NCBI RefSeq assembly: GCF_001039355.2
Contig: NW_019776090.1
Coordinates: forward strand, 18,705-82,704
DNA from: Lingula anatina
Lineage: Eukaryota; Brachiopoda; Lingulata; Lingulida; Lingulidae
Length of the DNA stretch: 64,000 nt
Direction: 5' to 3'
The position numbers and the translations under genes are program-made. Shown here piece by piece: positions 26,301 through 35,750 of this stretch (position 1 is its first letter; every line of letters starts with the position of its first letter). The notes under the pieces were generated by a model that was not told the DNA's origin, ran no database searches, and worked only from the letters and a program-made list of their open reading frames with translations.

Positions 26301-29300
26301 GCTACATTGTTATTGTTTTAGTATTATACCAGTAGTAATACATGACCACGAATGGATTTAATTCAATAATAGATGAAATTTACCTTAGAAAGAGAAAATA
26401 TTTGACATTTTCTATCTGTTTTATTATCATTTGGTGAAAAAGTTGCTGTAATGCTAATAGAACATGATATGAAACTATTTTTACTGTACACAGCAAACCA
26501 TCCACTTTGCCATTCAAGCAGCACTGAAGGGGCTATCAATAGCAGATGCCAGACAGAAGATCCAGAACCTTCTGGCCATGACTAACTTCAAACTTGGCAC
26601 CAAGCAAGAACCTGGTGCCTTCACAGTGTCGGCTGCTGATGATTACACCAAGTGAGATCAGAATCACATTTTCGTGTATCAGACAGAGTAAAATTTTATT
26701 TTTTGTCAGAATTGACAGAATCTTCACCACTTTTCCTAGCTGTTTTTGATTAGAAGGAAATGACAGTGCTTTTTTTCATTTTTTTTTTTTTTGCTTATGA
26801 CGATTCTATTTTTAATTAAATCAGTCCAATCATATCCATGTGATATGCGGACTTTCAAGCGGACTTCTTTGCAATCAGCAAACTGAGAAAAAAAATCATA
26901 TTTAATTTTTCCAAGCACAAAAAATACTGAGTATGTAGTTAATAAATATAATATTTTTATAATTTTATGAAACACTGTAATTAGATTTTAAACCTGCATC
27001 ACTCTATTTCTCTGTTCCAGTGCTGTTTTCACTCTTATATTAAATGGTGTGGATTTTGACCAGCTGTTAGCCCGCTCTCACAGTCTGAGGAAGGACATAA
27101 TGGCAGAGCTAGAGAAACAGTTGACATCCTATTTCAGTGCCGCGGTTGTCAGGTCACTGGGACATCTGAGTCTACATGGGGTAAGACATCCTAGTTTGGG
27201 CTTGGGACTTCTGTAAAACTTTGGAAGGTTTCAGAATTTTTTGCATCTGCTTGGAACATGGCAAGAAACTTTAGTACAGGCTCTAGATTTTTGTTAATCT
27301 TTGCCATGGATGAATTTCAATTTCAATTAATTTTTGTAATATCCAGAAATCTTGGTATTAAGAAACGTTAGAAACTGGATTTTGGAGTAAAACTTTTGAA
27401 GGATTTTATAAATTTATTTGTAAGTTGTTATAACCATTGTTGCAACTGGTTCATTTTATTAATTTAAGATTTGTTGAGGCATTGCTTCCAAATATGCATA
27501 ATTTGGTGACTCTCTGTCTGCTACCACCATCATTATACAATTTATTATATTATACATTCATTTTACATTAAATGTGCAGTTTTGTTATTTTTTAGCCATA
27601 TGCATCACATTATTATTAAGTAAGTCTCCTAAAAGATTGCTAATAGTTCTGTAAATCTGATGGATCCACTTTAGAAAGCACTTGCATACAAGCTGTAAAC
27701 TATTTCATTTTTCAGAATAACCTTACTTTTGCTCTCAGTAAGCCGAAGAACCTTACAAGTATAAATTTGAAGTCGGAAGCAGAGGCTTTTTTCAGGGCTA
27801 TAGACAGTGGCAAAGTCAAGGCCATAGTGGCTGGAAATGAGGTCAAGGTCATAGGGAAGACTAAGACATTTTCATTTGAGTCTATGTGTGACCAGGAGTG
27901 CAGCACTAGGTGAGGCTGTCTCAATTAACACATTTTCTAAAACATGTCTCACCTAACACATTCTGTGTAAACCATTGTCACACCTTACATATTTCTGTAT
28001 AAAACATTGTCACATTAAAAATGTTCAAGACTAGAACATTGTCACAGCAAACACATTCAGTATATATGTATGACTAATTTCAAATGAGTTATCTTTTCAT
28101 TTTCAGCACTCAGCATGCTACATGTGTGTCTAAGCCAGGATGTGGGTGGTGCACTGTTGGTGAAGGACCTTACTGTGGTGATAACTGTTATCTGACAGAG
28201 AGGTGAGAGTTAGGGAGGGTTGGGTGTAGTAGGGGTGTGTGGGGTGGGAAGTATGCCAGGATGTGGGTGGTGTACTGTAGGTGAAGGACCTTACTGTGGT
28301 GATAACTGTTACCTGACAGAGAGGTGAGAGTTAGAGAGGGGTGGGGGTGGTAAGGGGTGTGAGTGGACATCACAATACCTGATCATGCACAAGGGACCTT
28401 TCTGTTACCTTTTAGTTTGAGTGGGTGCCATAATTAAGATTGCTGTAATTCTGAAAACAACTTTTAAAAAATCTTTAAAACCTCCAGGCTGCCATACCAG
28501 GCCTTCATCCCCTGTAACAGGACAATGAAGTTCAATGCAGCAGAGATTGCAGAAGTGGAAAGAAATTTTAGAGCAGATCTTGTCAGACGTTTCCATCCAG
28601 CTCTCACAGATAAGAACATTCCAGAGGTGATGGTGAATGAAGTAGGTATCAAAAACAAATGTATTATGTTGTATTTTACATAGTTTTGGTTGCAAAACTT
28701 TTCCTCTGCTTCAAAGAGGTGTTGGAGGTGGGGTGGGGGTGGGGGTTGAGGGTTCTGGATCTGTCCATGAGTATGATTTACATTAAGATGTAATTTACTA
28801 GTGTTGCCAAACATATGCTTTTCAATTATCATGATGAGAAATGCATGGAGGGTGTAAAATTTATAAATATATCTGAAAGATGAAATCTTGTTGACTGCTT
28901 TTCTATGACAGGTATATACAGCATGTTTGACCTGTACATAGAGAATATTTCTTCACTCCAAAATTTCATCATCAGTTTCCATCTCCATTATGAAATGGGC
29001 AAATAATTAGAAACATGAATTAAAGAGTTTATAGATCATAAATTTCTCAACAATTTTGGAAATTGCAACACTTTTAGTAGACAAATATTTTAGATATTTG
29101 CTGGAATTTCAAATAAGGTTTAGTTGTTACTGACTGAAACTGCTATACAAAGGCCTAAGCTCATGGTATAAATTCACATATATTTGTATATCATCTTCAG
29201 GAAGGTGTGAGGTTTGTCCTCCAGGGAAGTATGCAGGTGTCTGATCTCTCTCCATACAACAAGACTGTGCTGGACGCCATGTTCTCTGTAGCTGGCCAGT

Positions 29301-32028
29301 TCAAGGTGGGACCTAACGGCAAAACTGACATACCGACAAGGAACAAAGATGACTTCACTGAGTAAATAACTCTTTATCATTTACACACACTTTCAGCACA
29401 GGATGGGGATAAGAATGTCATATCAAAAATGGCTTTAAGCTTCTGAAATATTTTTCAATTAATTATTAAAAGGTAGTAGATATGCTTTGAGCAATTAAGT
29501 TAACTTTGTAAAGATGGTTATATATTAAAAAAATTTAAACAAATTATTAGATATAAGCAATCTCAAATTTCATTGTGTCTTTTAAGACTTAAAAGTCAAG
29601 GTTGGTCCACCTATGCTATACAAGTCAAAATTCAATAGATTAATATCCTCTCTGCATATATTCCAGTGTACTTATGACAATGGAGTTCCAAGGAGAAGAC
29701 ATCTTATCATTTCACACTGATATTATTCAGGGACTGAAGACTTTCTTCAGCTCTGAGTTGCCAGCAGAAGTGATGTCAACATTAACTGTCACAGACATAC
29801 AAGGGGTGAGTCTTCTACAGCTCTCAGATGTTCAGTATTGAAATTTATCCAAAAAAAGCTTCTGCATTTGTAGGCAAAGGCTTTAATGAAGCTGAAGGAA
29901 TCAAAACAAGTGCAATCTTCCTGACCTTTTCAAACTACAATTGTCAGATTTTTACCGCTACTTGTGAAATGCAACAATTGCCATTTTATTTATTTTTATT
30001 TTTAAAAGTGTCTGAAACATTTGAAATTGAAACTCAAATTGGTTTATAGATAACACTTTTTCCAAGAATAATGAATACTATTTACTTATACCTTAATGAT
30101 AAAGAGATATATGTGTTGAAATTTATAGATATACATTTTTTGCTCTATAACATCACTGAAACTGTGATGCTGTAATCTCTGTTATCCTAGGATACCATAA
30201 CATTCACATTCTACAAGGCAGAGAGAAGCACAGTGAACTTAGTCTCTGTGGCCGAGAGATTCGTCCAGCAGCAGAACAGTGGGGGGTCCCTGAGAGTGGC
30301 ACTGGCCAATGGTCACTCACTGACCCCCAGCAGGGTGACCTATACTGCAGACTATCACAGGTACTGGACAGCTAGTGTCATAACAGCTCCACGGCTCTCA
30401 CAGTATTCATGTATTTCATAGGAAGATATTTTGATGAAAAAATTATCTAGTATATATTTTATTGAGTTTGGCAATTATGTTTTTTTTAAATTTGTGCCAG
30501 CCAAAAATGAATTTTTTTCCCTTAAGAATTGAAAAAGTCTAAATGCAATGAAAACGGTTATCCAGAAAATTGATAGTAGTGTCATATTGTGAATATATTC
30601 AATGAGGGACTTTCTATAAAAAAAAAACGAAAATGAAAAAGCTGTAATTGAAAATTATAATGATGTCATAAGTCTATAGACTATGTCACCTATGAATCAT
30701 TCTGCTGCTCTCTCTCCAGCCTGTGTTCAGGTCCCAGACCAGCCATCATCTTCACCACAACTTTGTCTCCACTCACCACCGAGTTGCCTAGCAACCATAC
30801 CAATGGGACGTCAACTGGTATCAAGAATATTGCAAACTCCACTCCTCCCAGCGTGCCAACAACAGTGATGGTGGATTCTACGACTGCTGGTAATAATGTA
30901 TCCACTGCATCGATTGTCTTTAGGTCAACAAGTGTGCCATCATCAGCACCCCCTGGTGTCACAACCATACCAGGAATGCCTAACATCACCACTGAAACAA
31001 CCTCAACAAAGGAGACTGGGATAAGTGGTAAATCTACTGCTGGTGTCAAAACCACCTTCCATTCCAGCAACTTACCAACATCTGGAACAACTGTGAGTTC
31101 TCTCACAGGGAATACTAGTTCAGGGGGACTGAACAGTGGGTCGTCTGCTGCAACTTCAGGGGTTACCATGACAACAAAAATGGGAGGAGCCTCTACAGGG
31201 TCTGGCCAATCAACAGTCAGCATGTCATCAATACCAGTGTCAGTCACTCCCTCTCTCAGTTTCAGTGTTGGTGGTAATAGTAATGGAGGGCAGGGGACAA
31301 CTACAACAGGAACTAAGTCTTCTCCAGACAGCTCGGCAAAGACAACTCCAGGAAACATGGTTTCTTCCCCAGCAAGTAGCGCAGTAAGTTAAAGTGAATA
31401 AATCTGTAAAGAATGTGGGATAATCTTATTAACATTTAAATGTTTCATTGCAGCAGCCACACCATCTGATTATATATATATGTTGCATTTGTGTCAAAAT
31501 ATGATGCCAGTTTCATATGTATTTGTTGTATTTATCATGCATATGAAACATCAAGTTCAACATAGAAGAGGTTTTCCTTTTAAACTTTTACCAGCAACTT
31601 TTTTAGATCTCAAACTTGCAACTGGAAAAATTACATTATAGCTACATGTAAGTTACATAAAACATCTGGAAAATATTTTTGTCAACAGGTAAACAGTCAA
31701 CAGACTACTCAGAGTAGGGTAACAACAGGAACTTCCACCAACAGCACAGCCACGCCACCTGGTATCCAGACATCTCTGGTCAACACCTACAGCAGTGTGA
31801 AAAGCAAGGTACTGGGGTACTTTGACATGGGCCTGTAGTAGATATCATAGTAGCACTAGTTATTGTAACTAGTAGTATTTGTTGAGTAATATAGTATCTG
31901 CAGGATTAGTGGCGATAGCAGCATGTACAAAATACATGTGACATAATTGAGAATTTAAGGCTAAGACAGTACATATATAATACAATATATAAGCATATAC
32001 TTTGCCAAAGAGAGGTAGTGAGATACAT

Positions 32029-32075
<47 letters not shown>

Positions 32076-34433
32076 ATAAGTAATGTACAAAAGAAATGTT
32101 TGAATTATCAATAGAAGTAGTCAATTATTGTTGATGTTGCACCAAGGAAGAATAATAGTTCAGCTCCCATGTTTTCTGTTTCAGACAACTCCTTCTTCTC
32201 CAACTGGAATAAAACCTCAGGTAAAGAATTCCATGAATACAAAAAATCTTCCATCTGTTTGGATATGCTTACATCTGATATAGTCAGTTCTCTATTATGA
32301 ACCAAGTTATGTTTTTAATAAATAAGAATTTGATTTGATAAAAAGCTTTCATGAATACTCCTCCCGACTATTTCCATCTTGAATACTTTGTATGCCTAAA
32401 TGCCTATAATGTGCAACAATTTATTTTCTACAGACTATATTTATGTTCATTGTATTTTCAGATCAATGTGATACCAGGTAAACCAGGCCTAGGGGGTACA
32501 ACACCTGGACAGGTTACTGTACAGGTAAGTGAAGAAAAAAAGACAGAAGAACCGTTTTCAAAATTTTGCAGTTTGTGTACTACTTTTTCTCCTGGTAGAC
32601 ATTTTGATGAGGATATTGATTCCTGGTAATGTGGCTTTTGAGAATATCTTGAAATATCACATGAAATGAATTTTGTTAGATATACTTTCTCAACATTATC
32701 TCAAAGCTAATGATCTTGTTTTTATTGAAAACGTAGACGTGCACTGGTACCTCCTCTTCAACAGATTGTTAAACTTGGTTAAATTGACAAAGAAGGCTAT
32801 GCACACTCTTATCCAGTGAAAAAATTTCATCTAAGATTTCACAATTATCACTTTTCTTCCTCAGATCTCCCAGTCGTCTGCTGCCCCCACCTCCGCCTTA
32901 CTGCCTACCAGTCTGCCCCCTAGTGGCACGTGTGCTCCATCTATAACTATATACTACAACGGAACTCCAGAGGCTTTGAATGAAATTATTGATGTCCTGA
33001 CCAACCGCACAAACTGTAGTGACGTTGATGTGAAGAATGCACGTGTGGGGTTAGTTGTGCCCCCTGTGACCCCTCTACCTTCCGTCAACCCTATGGTGAG
33101 AGTTTGCTTTTTCTTCCCAAATGAAAAGTCTTATAGATCCTATAGGTAATTGGGCTAATTTCCTATAGAATCCAATAGGATCTTATAGGATCCTATAGGA
33201 CTTTTTCGTAAGGGTTTCTAAATTTCATTATGATTTATGAAGTTAAAGACCCTGTCACAGAACCCTGACATATGTTTTCAATATTAAAGATTTTCTTAGT
33301 AAATGAGAAATCATAGAAGTTGTCAGATTTTTATTTTAATTGCTTGATTCTATTTGGTAAACTGATGTGAAATTCCATAACTTGTACATTTACATTAACA
33401 TAAGATCTCTATGTGATTAACACTGTTTGTGTTATAAGGGGAAAATGAATGAAAGTTTACTATATTGGATTTTATTTCTGTCATGTTGTGTTTCTATCCA
33501 GGGCCCTGAGAAACAAATTTTAACCAATGAGAAAACAGACACAGACGACAGCAGTCAGAAGGTTGGCCTTGGTTTGGGAATACCTCTAGGAATTCTGGGA
33601 ACATTAGCAGCCTTGGGACTTCTGGGTAATGATATTGCTGAATAAAACAATTTAACTCTAGATGCTTCAGATAACTATATCATTTTATCTCCATCTGCAC
33701 TCTTTTCCTGACTACAAATAAAAGATTGTCTCTGTTTAAAAGGCTTACACATCTTCAAGTTTTGAAGAAATTTGTTCATAAGGGCATTGCTTACAGAAGA
33801 ACAATTCCAATGTGTTGACACAATAATGCTAGTACATGTACATATGACACAACTGACATCATATCACCTCGTGATTGTTCATGGATGCCTTTAAGTATGT
33901 TCACACCTGTATTCTGACAACTACACATACACACAACTGACATCATATCACCTGGTGATTGTTCATGGATACCTTCAAGTATGATCACACCTGCATTCTG
34001 ACACATTGCAAATCCGTCATATCTTCGAATTTCTATTTTAAATAGCAAGACAAACAATCGAACATATCATTTTCAAAACCGGTGCTTGTATAGCCTAGTC
34101 ACAGTACATTGTATTGTGCATATCTGCTCTTCAGGCTTCCTGTGGAAGAGGAAGAAACCCAAGAAGACTCCAGTACGTCAGCGTGCCGTCACACCCGTAG
34201 AGTCCTTCAACACCAACATCTACCAGGCCTCTATGGGGGATGACCTCAGCTACCAGTTCGGACAGAAAGGAGCCGAGTTAAACCGTTTCAGAGACGACGA
34301 GGCCATCTTTGGGAGGCTGAACGAGCCGTTGGCAGCCAGTCCACGCCCTGATAGTGCTGGTAGTTTGGCCAGTTTTCGCAGCTCCAGCAGTGGGGGCAGT
34401 TATGGCCGAATGATGAGTTCCAGTCACCGCTGA
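36..34433 (+). CDS. Giant CACHD1/alpha2-delta-like single-pass membrane protein, 56 exons in window, 5' end missing
   Basis: About 2,903 residues can be spliced in the window; every exon length agrees with its donor and acceptor phase, and the chain ends at a TGA at 34431-34433. The order is a dCache region (exons 1-11), a Cys-rich linker (12-14), seven five-exon modules (15-49), a Ser/Thr-rich stalk (50-54), and a transmembrane helix with a cytoplasmic tail (55-56). The Cache part resembles calcium-channel alpha2-delta and CACHD1 proteins, which are secreted-side auxiliary or ligand-sensing subunits. The VWA domain these families carry would lie before base 1 and is not visible. Human CACHD1 has about 1,270 residues, so this protein is far larger; the extra length is the module array and stalk. 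The first exon starts in phase 0, so it is not the first coding exon. Role in channel modulation or adhesion is inference; the domain order is read from the sequence. Confidence 0.85.
246..295. repeat. (TA)n microsatellite in intron 1
   Basis: About 25 uninterrupted TA units, directly after exon 1 and its donor at 217. Confidence 0.95.
2101..2182 (+). repeat. Tandem duplication of the exon 6 acceptor region
   Basis: The stretch around 2101-2148 (CACATTTTG, GTGTTTATAG, TTTGCTCC) is repeated at 2155-2200 just before and into exon 6. The upstream acceptor lies 52 bases before the used one (2183), which would break the frame, so it is read as a decoy. Confidence 0.75.
2697..2771. repeat. Pyrimidine (CT)n tract in intron 7
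   Basis: C-rich then CT-repeat run between exon 7 and exon 8; similar CT tracts occur at 15678-15935 and 23280-23308. Confidence 0.9.
4487..4822 (+). repeat. 64-bp minisatellite carrying copies of an exon end and its splice donor
   Basis: GTGACTCCAAAGGGC starts at 4487, 4540, 4604, 4668, 4732 and 4796. Spacing is 64 bases, except for the first interval of 53, where an N (4522) marks a collapsed or mis-joined copy lacking TGGAGGGGTGAG. Each full unit contains the last 18 or so codons of exon 11 (VTPKGCPTGLSAGG) followed by GTGAGT, so the donor is present in up to five copies. As assembled, the first copy reads into TAG; the true exon probably ends at GGAGGG before a GTGAGT. Confidence 0.9.
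5043..5825 (+). CDS. Exons 12-14: Cys-rich linker between Cache and module array
   Basis: Exons 5043-5099, 5412-5493 and 5744-5825 encode a run with many cysteines (SCLCADSCTLCDKF, FCQCPCSCG) and then a Pro/Lys-rich stretch ending in ECKPQCSTR. The last two cysteines sit directly before the first PSI-like exon, in the position taken by the CPKPCSEG motif at the end of the other modules, so exon 14 supplies the first half of the first PSI-like unit. I recognise no named domain in exons 12-13. The 3' end of exon 13 and its donor are duplicated in the next intron (5530-5576). Confidence 0.75.
5530..5576 (+). repeat. Partial duplicate of exon 13 3' end plus donor
   Basis: AACATATACACACGAGTCCAG through TTTGTCTAGGTGAGTA repeats 5454-5500 with a few changes. 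It has no acceptor of its own, so it is not counted as an exon. Confidence 0.75.
6192..8444 (+). CDS. Module 1 (exons 15-19): PSI-like plus two SEA-like folds
   Basis: Exons 6192-6284 (93 bp), 6484-6640, 7020-7180, 7532-7688, 8251-8444; total 762 bp, 254 residues. Exon 15 has the PSI-type spacing TSC...GHCTWC...C...C. Exon 16 opens with EVFFPCADF and has a helix-rich ERKELLENFFGKL-type run; exon 17 opens with a beta strand (TIKFYY) and ends in DFTN; exon 18 opens LKVILKVPGV and ends DNVWMEG; exon 19 opens TVPFTIRK and ends MCPKPCSEG. Exons 16+17 and 18+19 each read as beta-alpha-beta-beta-alpha-beta, the topology of SEA domains; this fold call is inference from pattern, not from a search. It differs from the others only in the 93-bp PSI exon. 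Confidence 0.8.
10169..11661 (-). CDS. Nested antisense gene; possible degenerate phospholipase D-like protein (337 aa)
   Basis: Two coding exons on the minus strand: 11526-11074 (ATG in an AAAAATGCC context, 151 codons) and 10729-10169 (186 codons plus stop). They join in phase 0 through a GTAAGT donor (11073) and a CTTCAG acceptor (10730-10732). A further acceptor (TTTCCTTTCAG, exon edge 11661) suggests a spliced 5' UTR. The N-terminus is Ser/Arg-rich. The C-terminal half reads like a PLD-type half domain: TITVASPVLD near residue 190, LKLVTS near 220, and FNCRF...HKAEVMITSAGF at about 276-298, where PLD enzymes have HxK...D...GSxN. His and Lys of that motif are not kept, so catalysis is doubtful. 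The family call is inference; the gene structure is well supported. Confidence 0.7.
13213..13249. repeat. (AC)n microsatellite
   Basis: About 18 AC units in the large intron; no coding context. Confidence 0.95.
15557..18001 (+). CDS. Module 2 (exons 20-24)
   Basis: Exons 15557-15652 (96 bp), 16127-16280, 16634-16824, 17352-17517, 17808-18001; total 801 bp, 267 residues, the longest module. The PSI-like exon has SCDDIPGCDWGDF and ends LAER. Exon 21 has HFPC; exon 22 carries ISFTLQGTMQD and ends DDFTN; exon 23 ends DIWMEK; exon 24 opens FIPFTISK and ends LCPRKCSDG. The added length lies mainly in exon 22 (191 bp against 158-170 in the other modules), in a basic stretch near its end. It follows the 7.1-kb intron that hosts the antisense gene. 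Confidence 0.8.
15678..15935. repeat. CT-rich microsatellite blocks in intron 20
   Basis: CTCC/CT tracts at 15678-15751 (ending at an N at 15752) and 15861-15934, between exons 20 and 21. Confidence 0.9.
18380..20761 (+). CDS. Module 3 (exons 25-29)
   Basis: Exons 18380-18475 (96 bp), 18861-19011, 19179-19348, 19641-19803, 20574-20761; total 768 bp, 256 residues. Key motifs: SCMTIPGCDWSDYD in the PSI-like exon, VFFPCADFTSL opening exon 26, FTLQGTMRDP in exon 27 ending DFTN, DNFWMEK ending exon 28, YIPFTFSKP opening and LCPKDCSEG ending exon 29. Exon 26 has a second acceptor 69 bases upstream (exon would start 18792) that stays in frame and would add 23 residues containing a second VFFPC motif; this comes from a local tandem duplication. 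A MITE lies in the intron after exon 28. Confidence 0.8.
18755..18860 (+). repeat. Tandem duplication creating an in-frame alternative acceptor for exon 26
   Basis: ACTAGTATTCATG, a TTTCAG acceptor and the exon start (CATAGAGACCAAGG) at 18766-18815 are repeated at 18834-18885. The upstream acceptor would start the exon at 18792; the 69 bases to 18861 contain no stop and encode 23 residues including VFFPC. Confidence 0.8.
20305..20474. mobile_element. 170-bp MITE (CAGGGGC...GCCCCTG) in intron 28
   Basis: Starts CAGGGGCAAATCCAGA and ends TTAATCTGCCCCTG. Its inner sequence (AGTCTTCCAAATTAT, ATCCTCCATTTTTGAC, CAGAAGACGGCC) matches the reverse complement of the element at 63729-63896 nearly along its whole length, which shows that both are copies of one non-autonomous DNA transposon family. 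Target duplication is unclear here (ATTAG / CATAA). Confidence 0.8.
21103..23194 (+). CDS. Module 4 (exons 30-34)
   Basis: Exons 21103-21198 (96 bp), 21630-21780, 22074-22231, 22459-22621, 23004-23194; total 759 bp, 253 residues. Key motifs: SCDLIPGCDWGDYD, VFFPCMDLGSL, SFILQGTMQDPP, and ICPITCSER at the end. Exon 33 ends with RIDQ rather than the usual WMEK/WMEG, and its first codon is completed as Met instead of Asn, so the second SEA-like fold is the most diverged in this stretch. The intron after exon 30 (21199-21629) contains CACAATCAG-type short repeats. Confidence 0.8.
23532..25512 (+). CDS. Module 5 (exons 35-39)
   Basis: Exons 23532-23627 (96 bp), 24083-24227, 24512-24672, 24855-25014, 25313-25512; total 762 bp, 254 residues. 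The PSI-like exon has SCDAVTGCAWC and, unlike modules 2-4, a second cysteine next to the Trp, closer to canonical PSI. Exon 36 has VSTSVPC in place of VFFPC. Exon 37 has FTLAAVMNDPP and ends DYTN. Exon 38 ends DDVWIRG; exon 39 opens YISFSVNK and ends LCPQPCSPQNG, the longest last exon (200 bp). The intron between exons 38 and 39 is largely a 21-bp tandem repeat. Confidence 0.8.
25040..25270. repeat. 21-bp minisatellite (TGTCACATCTAACACAATA) in intron 38
   Basis: About ten to eleven imperfect units fill most of the intron between exons 38 and 39. Related CACAATCAGTTGTCACA-type units occur at 21240-21400 and TTGTCACA-type units at 27950-28060. Confidence 0.85.
25802..27909 (+). CDS. Module 6 (exons 40-44)
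   Basis: Exons 25802-25897 (96 bp), 26092-26239, 26494-26651, 27021-27180, 27716-27909; total 756 bp, 252 residues. The PSI-like exon has ICDGQPRCHWCYLD and CGDDCLLQER, the full PSI cysteine pattern. Exon 41 has VFLPCLPDTL; exon 42 opens IHFAIQAALKG and ends DYTN; exon 43 has LILNGVDFDQLL and ends LSLHG, so the WMEG end motif is lost; exon 44 ends MCDQECSTS. Confidence 0.8.
28107..30360 (+). CDS. Module 7 (exons 45-49), last of the array
   Basis: Exons 28107-28202 (96 bp), 28488-28641, 29201-29361, 29667-29805, 30191-30360; total 720 bp, 240 residues. The PSI-like exon has TCVSKPGCGWC and CGDNCYLTER. Exon 46 has FIPCNRTM, exon 47 RFVLQGSMQ ending DDFTE. Exon 48 is short (139 bp) and exon 49 (170 bp) ends without its own CPxxCS motif; the nearest cysteine comes from the stalk exon (SLCSG). 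The array therefore closes with a trimmed copy. A partial copy of the PSI exon lies in the intron after exon 45 (about 28250-28335). Confidence 0.8.
28250..28335 (+). repeat. Partial duplicate of PSI exon 45 with its donor
   Basis: GCCAGGATGTGGGTGG through GACAGAGAGGTGAGAGTTAG is repeated 121 bases after the exon 45 copy, with a few substitutions. No acceptor is visible before it. Confidence 0.85.
30720..33095 (+). CDS. Exons 50-54: Ser/Thr-rich mucin-like stalk and membrane-proximal segment
   Basis: Exons 30720-31383, 31689-31808, 32185-32220 (36 bp), 32462-32524 (63 bp) and 32865-33095. Exon 50 is dominated by Ser, Thr, Pro, Gly and Ala with Asn-x-Ser/Thr sequons (NHTNGT and others), typical of an O-glycosylated stalk that lifts ectodomains from the membrane. 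Exons 51-53 are in-frame cassettes of 40, 12 and 21 codons (all phase 0), so they could be skipped without a frameshift; this is inference. Exon 54 has two cysteines (GTCAPSITIYY, NRTNCSDVDV) and a beta-strand/helix pattern that may be a last small fold. Confidence 0.8.
32030..32076. repeat. (GATA)n microsatellite in intron 51
   Basis: About ten to eleven TAGA units with one interruption, between exons 51 and 52. Confidence 0.95.
33502..34433 (+). CDS. Exons 55-56: transmembrane helix and cytoplasmic tail
   Basis: Exon 33502-33625 ends with an uncharged, Gly/Leu/Ile-rich run (VGLGLGIPLGILGTLAALG) that continues into exon 34135-34433 (FLW) and is stopped by the basic cluster KRKKPKKTPVRQR, the expected stop-transfer signal for a type I protein. 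The tail of about 98 residues holds Ser/Pro sites, a NTNIYQASMGDDLSYQFG segment, and a Ser/Gly-rich end (MMSSSHR then TGA). CACHD1 has a single helix and a tail, whereas most alpha2-delta proteins end in a GPI-type signal, which favours the CACHD1 branch. Confidence 0.85.
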
Positions 34434-35290
34434 GGGCTTTCTTAGACTTTGTTGTGTGAGAGGACCGTCTGTATACGTGAAGTAATAAATGACATAAAAT
34501 GTTAAAGAAGTTTGAAATTTATAGTTGTTGTATTGCTTGCTAGAAAAATGTATAAGTAATAACAATGGACATTGGGCCAGACAAATTGTCTTCATCTACT
34601 AAACATTTATTTTTATTATAGAACTGTAAATTTTCACAGTTGATGTTCAAGCTTTGATGCTGCAGTGAATAATTGAGCGGTTAATTGCCAATGAGATTGT
34701 TAAATTGTAAACAGTATTGATAGAAATTTTAATTCTTAAAGGAATAAACAATAGTTGAGACGTCTATATTTACATAGAGAGATGGGCATGCAATAAATAA
34801 AGCTATGAGTCATAGGAATTGGATGAAATATATTATTTTCTTTTTGATGGTGACCTCGTATTGGTTACTAGTACCAGTAGCTCAGAGTTGATATATTTAT
34901 TAGAATCAATATAGAGGCGAGCATGTGCTTAGAAGGGAAACCTAAAACGGTTAACATAGTATGCAGTCAATATTAATTAATTAATTATTTGTTAACAAGA
35001 TTAAATCACTATTCATTACTTTAGTCGAAATGCAATCAGTAATGTTGTGTTCCCCTAAATTAATATTTTCAATGAAACTTGTTCCTTTCATATTTTTTTG
35101 CTGGTGTGAAATTTCTAGAAAAATATTTATTGACATGTACACTTACTCTATTTTTGTAAAGTAGAAGCATAATGATGTGGAGAAAAATATCTTCAAAAAT
35201 AGTTTGCCGGAATTTTGCTTTCTTGTCCTGTTGAAATCGTCTAGTTTTAATCTTTCAATATATATTGACAATAAACATATTTTTCAAACT
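34434..35290 (+). promoter_or_regulatory. 3' UTR and candidate polyadenylation signals of the CACHD1-like gene
   Basis: AATAAA hexamers occur in the first 400 bases after the stop (near 34484, 34742 and twice near 34792), and again near 35270. Which one is used cannot be told without transcripts. No coding potential is visible from here to the next repeat at 35.75 kb. Confidence 0.5.
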
Positions 35291-35750
35291 TGAGTGTTTT
35301 TCTTTTTAAATGGTTCTCCTATTATGTGATAGGTTGCGTTGAACACGTATTTTATTTGCAAAAAGCTTCAATTGTTTTAATTCATTAAAAAAAGCAACTG
35401 TGCCTATCAGGTGTTAGAGTAAAATGTTTTTACGGAATGGCAAATAAGCTCGTAAAATGTTCACCGTATACAAATAATTCTTGAAGCCAGTCTGTGTTAT
35501 GTGTATGATACAGACTGGGTGTAGCCGTTGTCACCTACCTGGGGAGGATACAGTCCTGCTGCCGTGAAAAGTAGCATAAGAGCAATGTATTTTATTTCCC
35601 CGTCAGTCTAGGGTGTAGCTACTTAGGAAGAGGCTACACTTCACATCTTACCCTGGAACAAGCAGGGAGTGATGCATGTGATAATACTTGTCATTGGTAG
35701 AAGAAAAGAAATTTTGGTGAATTATTAACGCTTTCGCTTTTTTTTTTTAT

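Noticed and set aside
30690-31358. 222-codon minus-strand frame opposite the stalk exon
   Set aside because: Shadow of the Ser/Thr-rich + strand exon 50, whose composition suppresses stops on the other strand; no motif.
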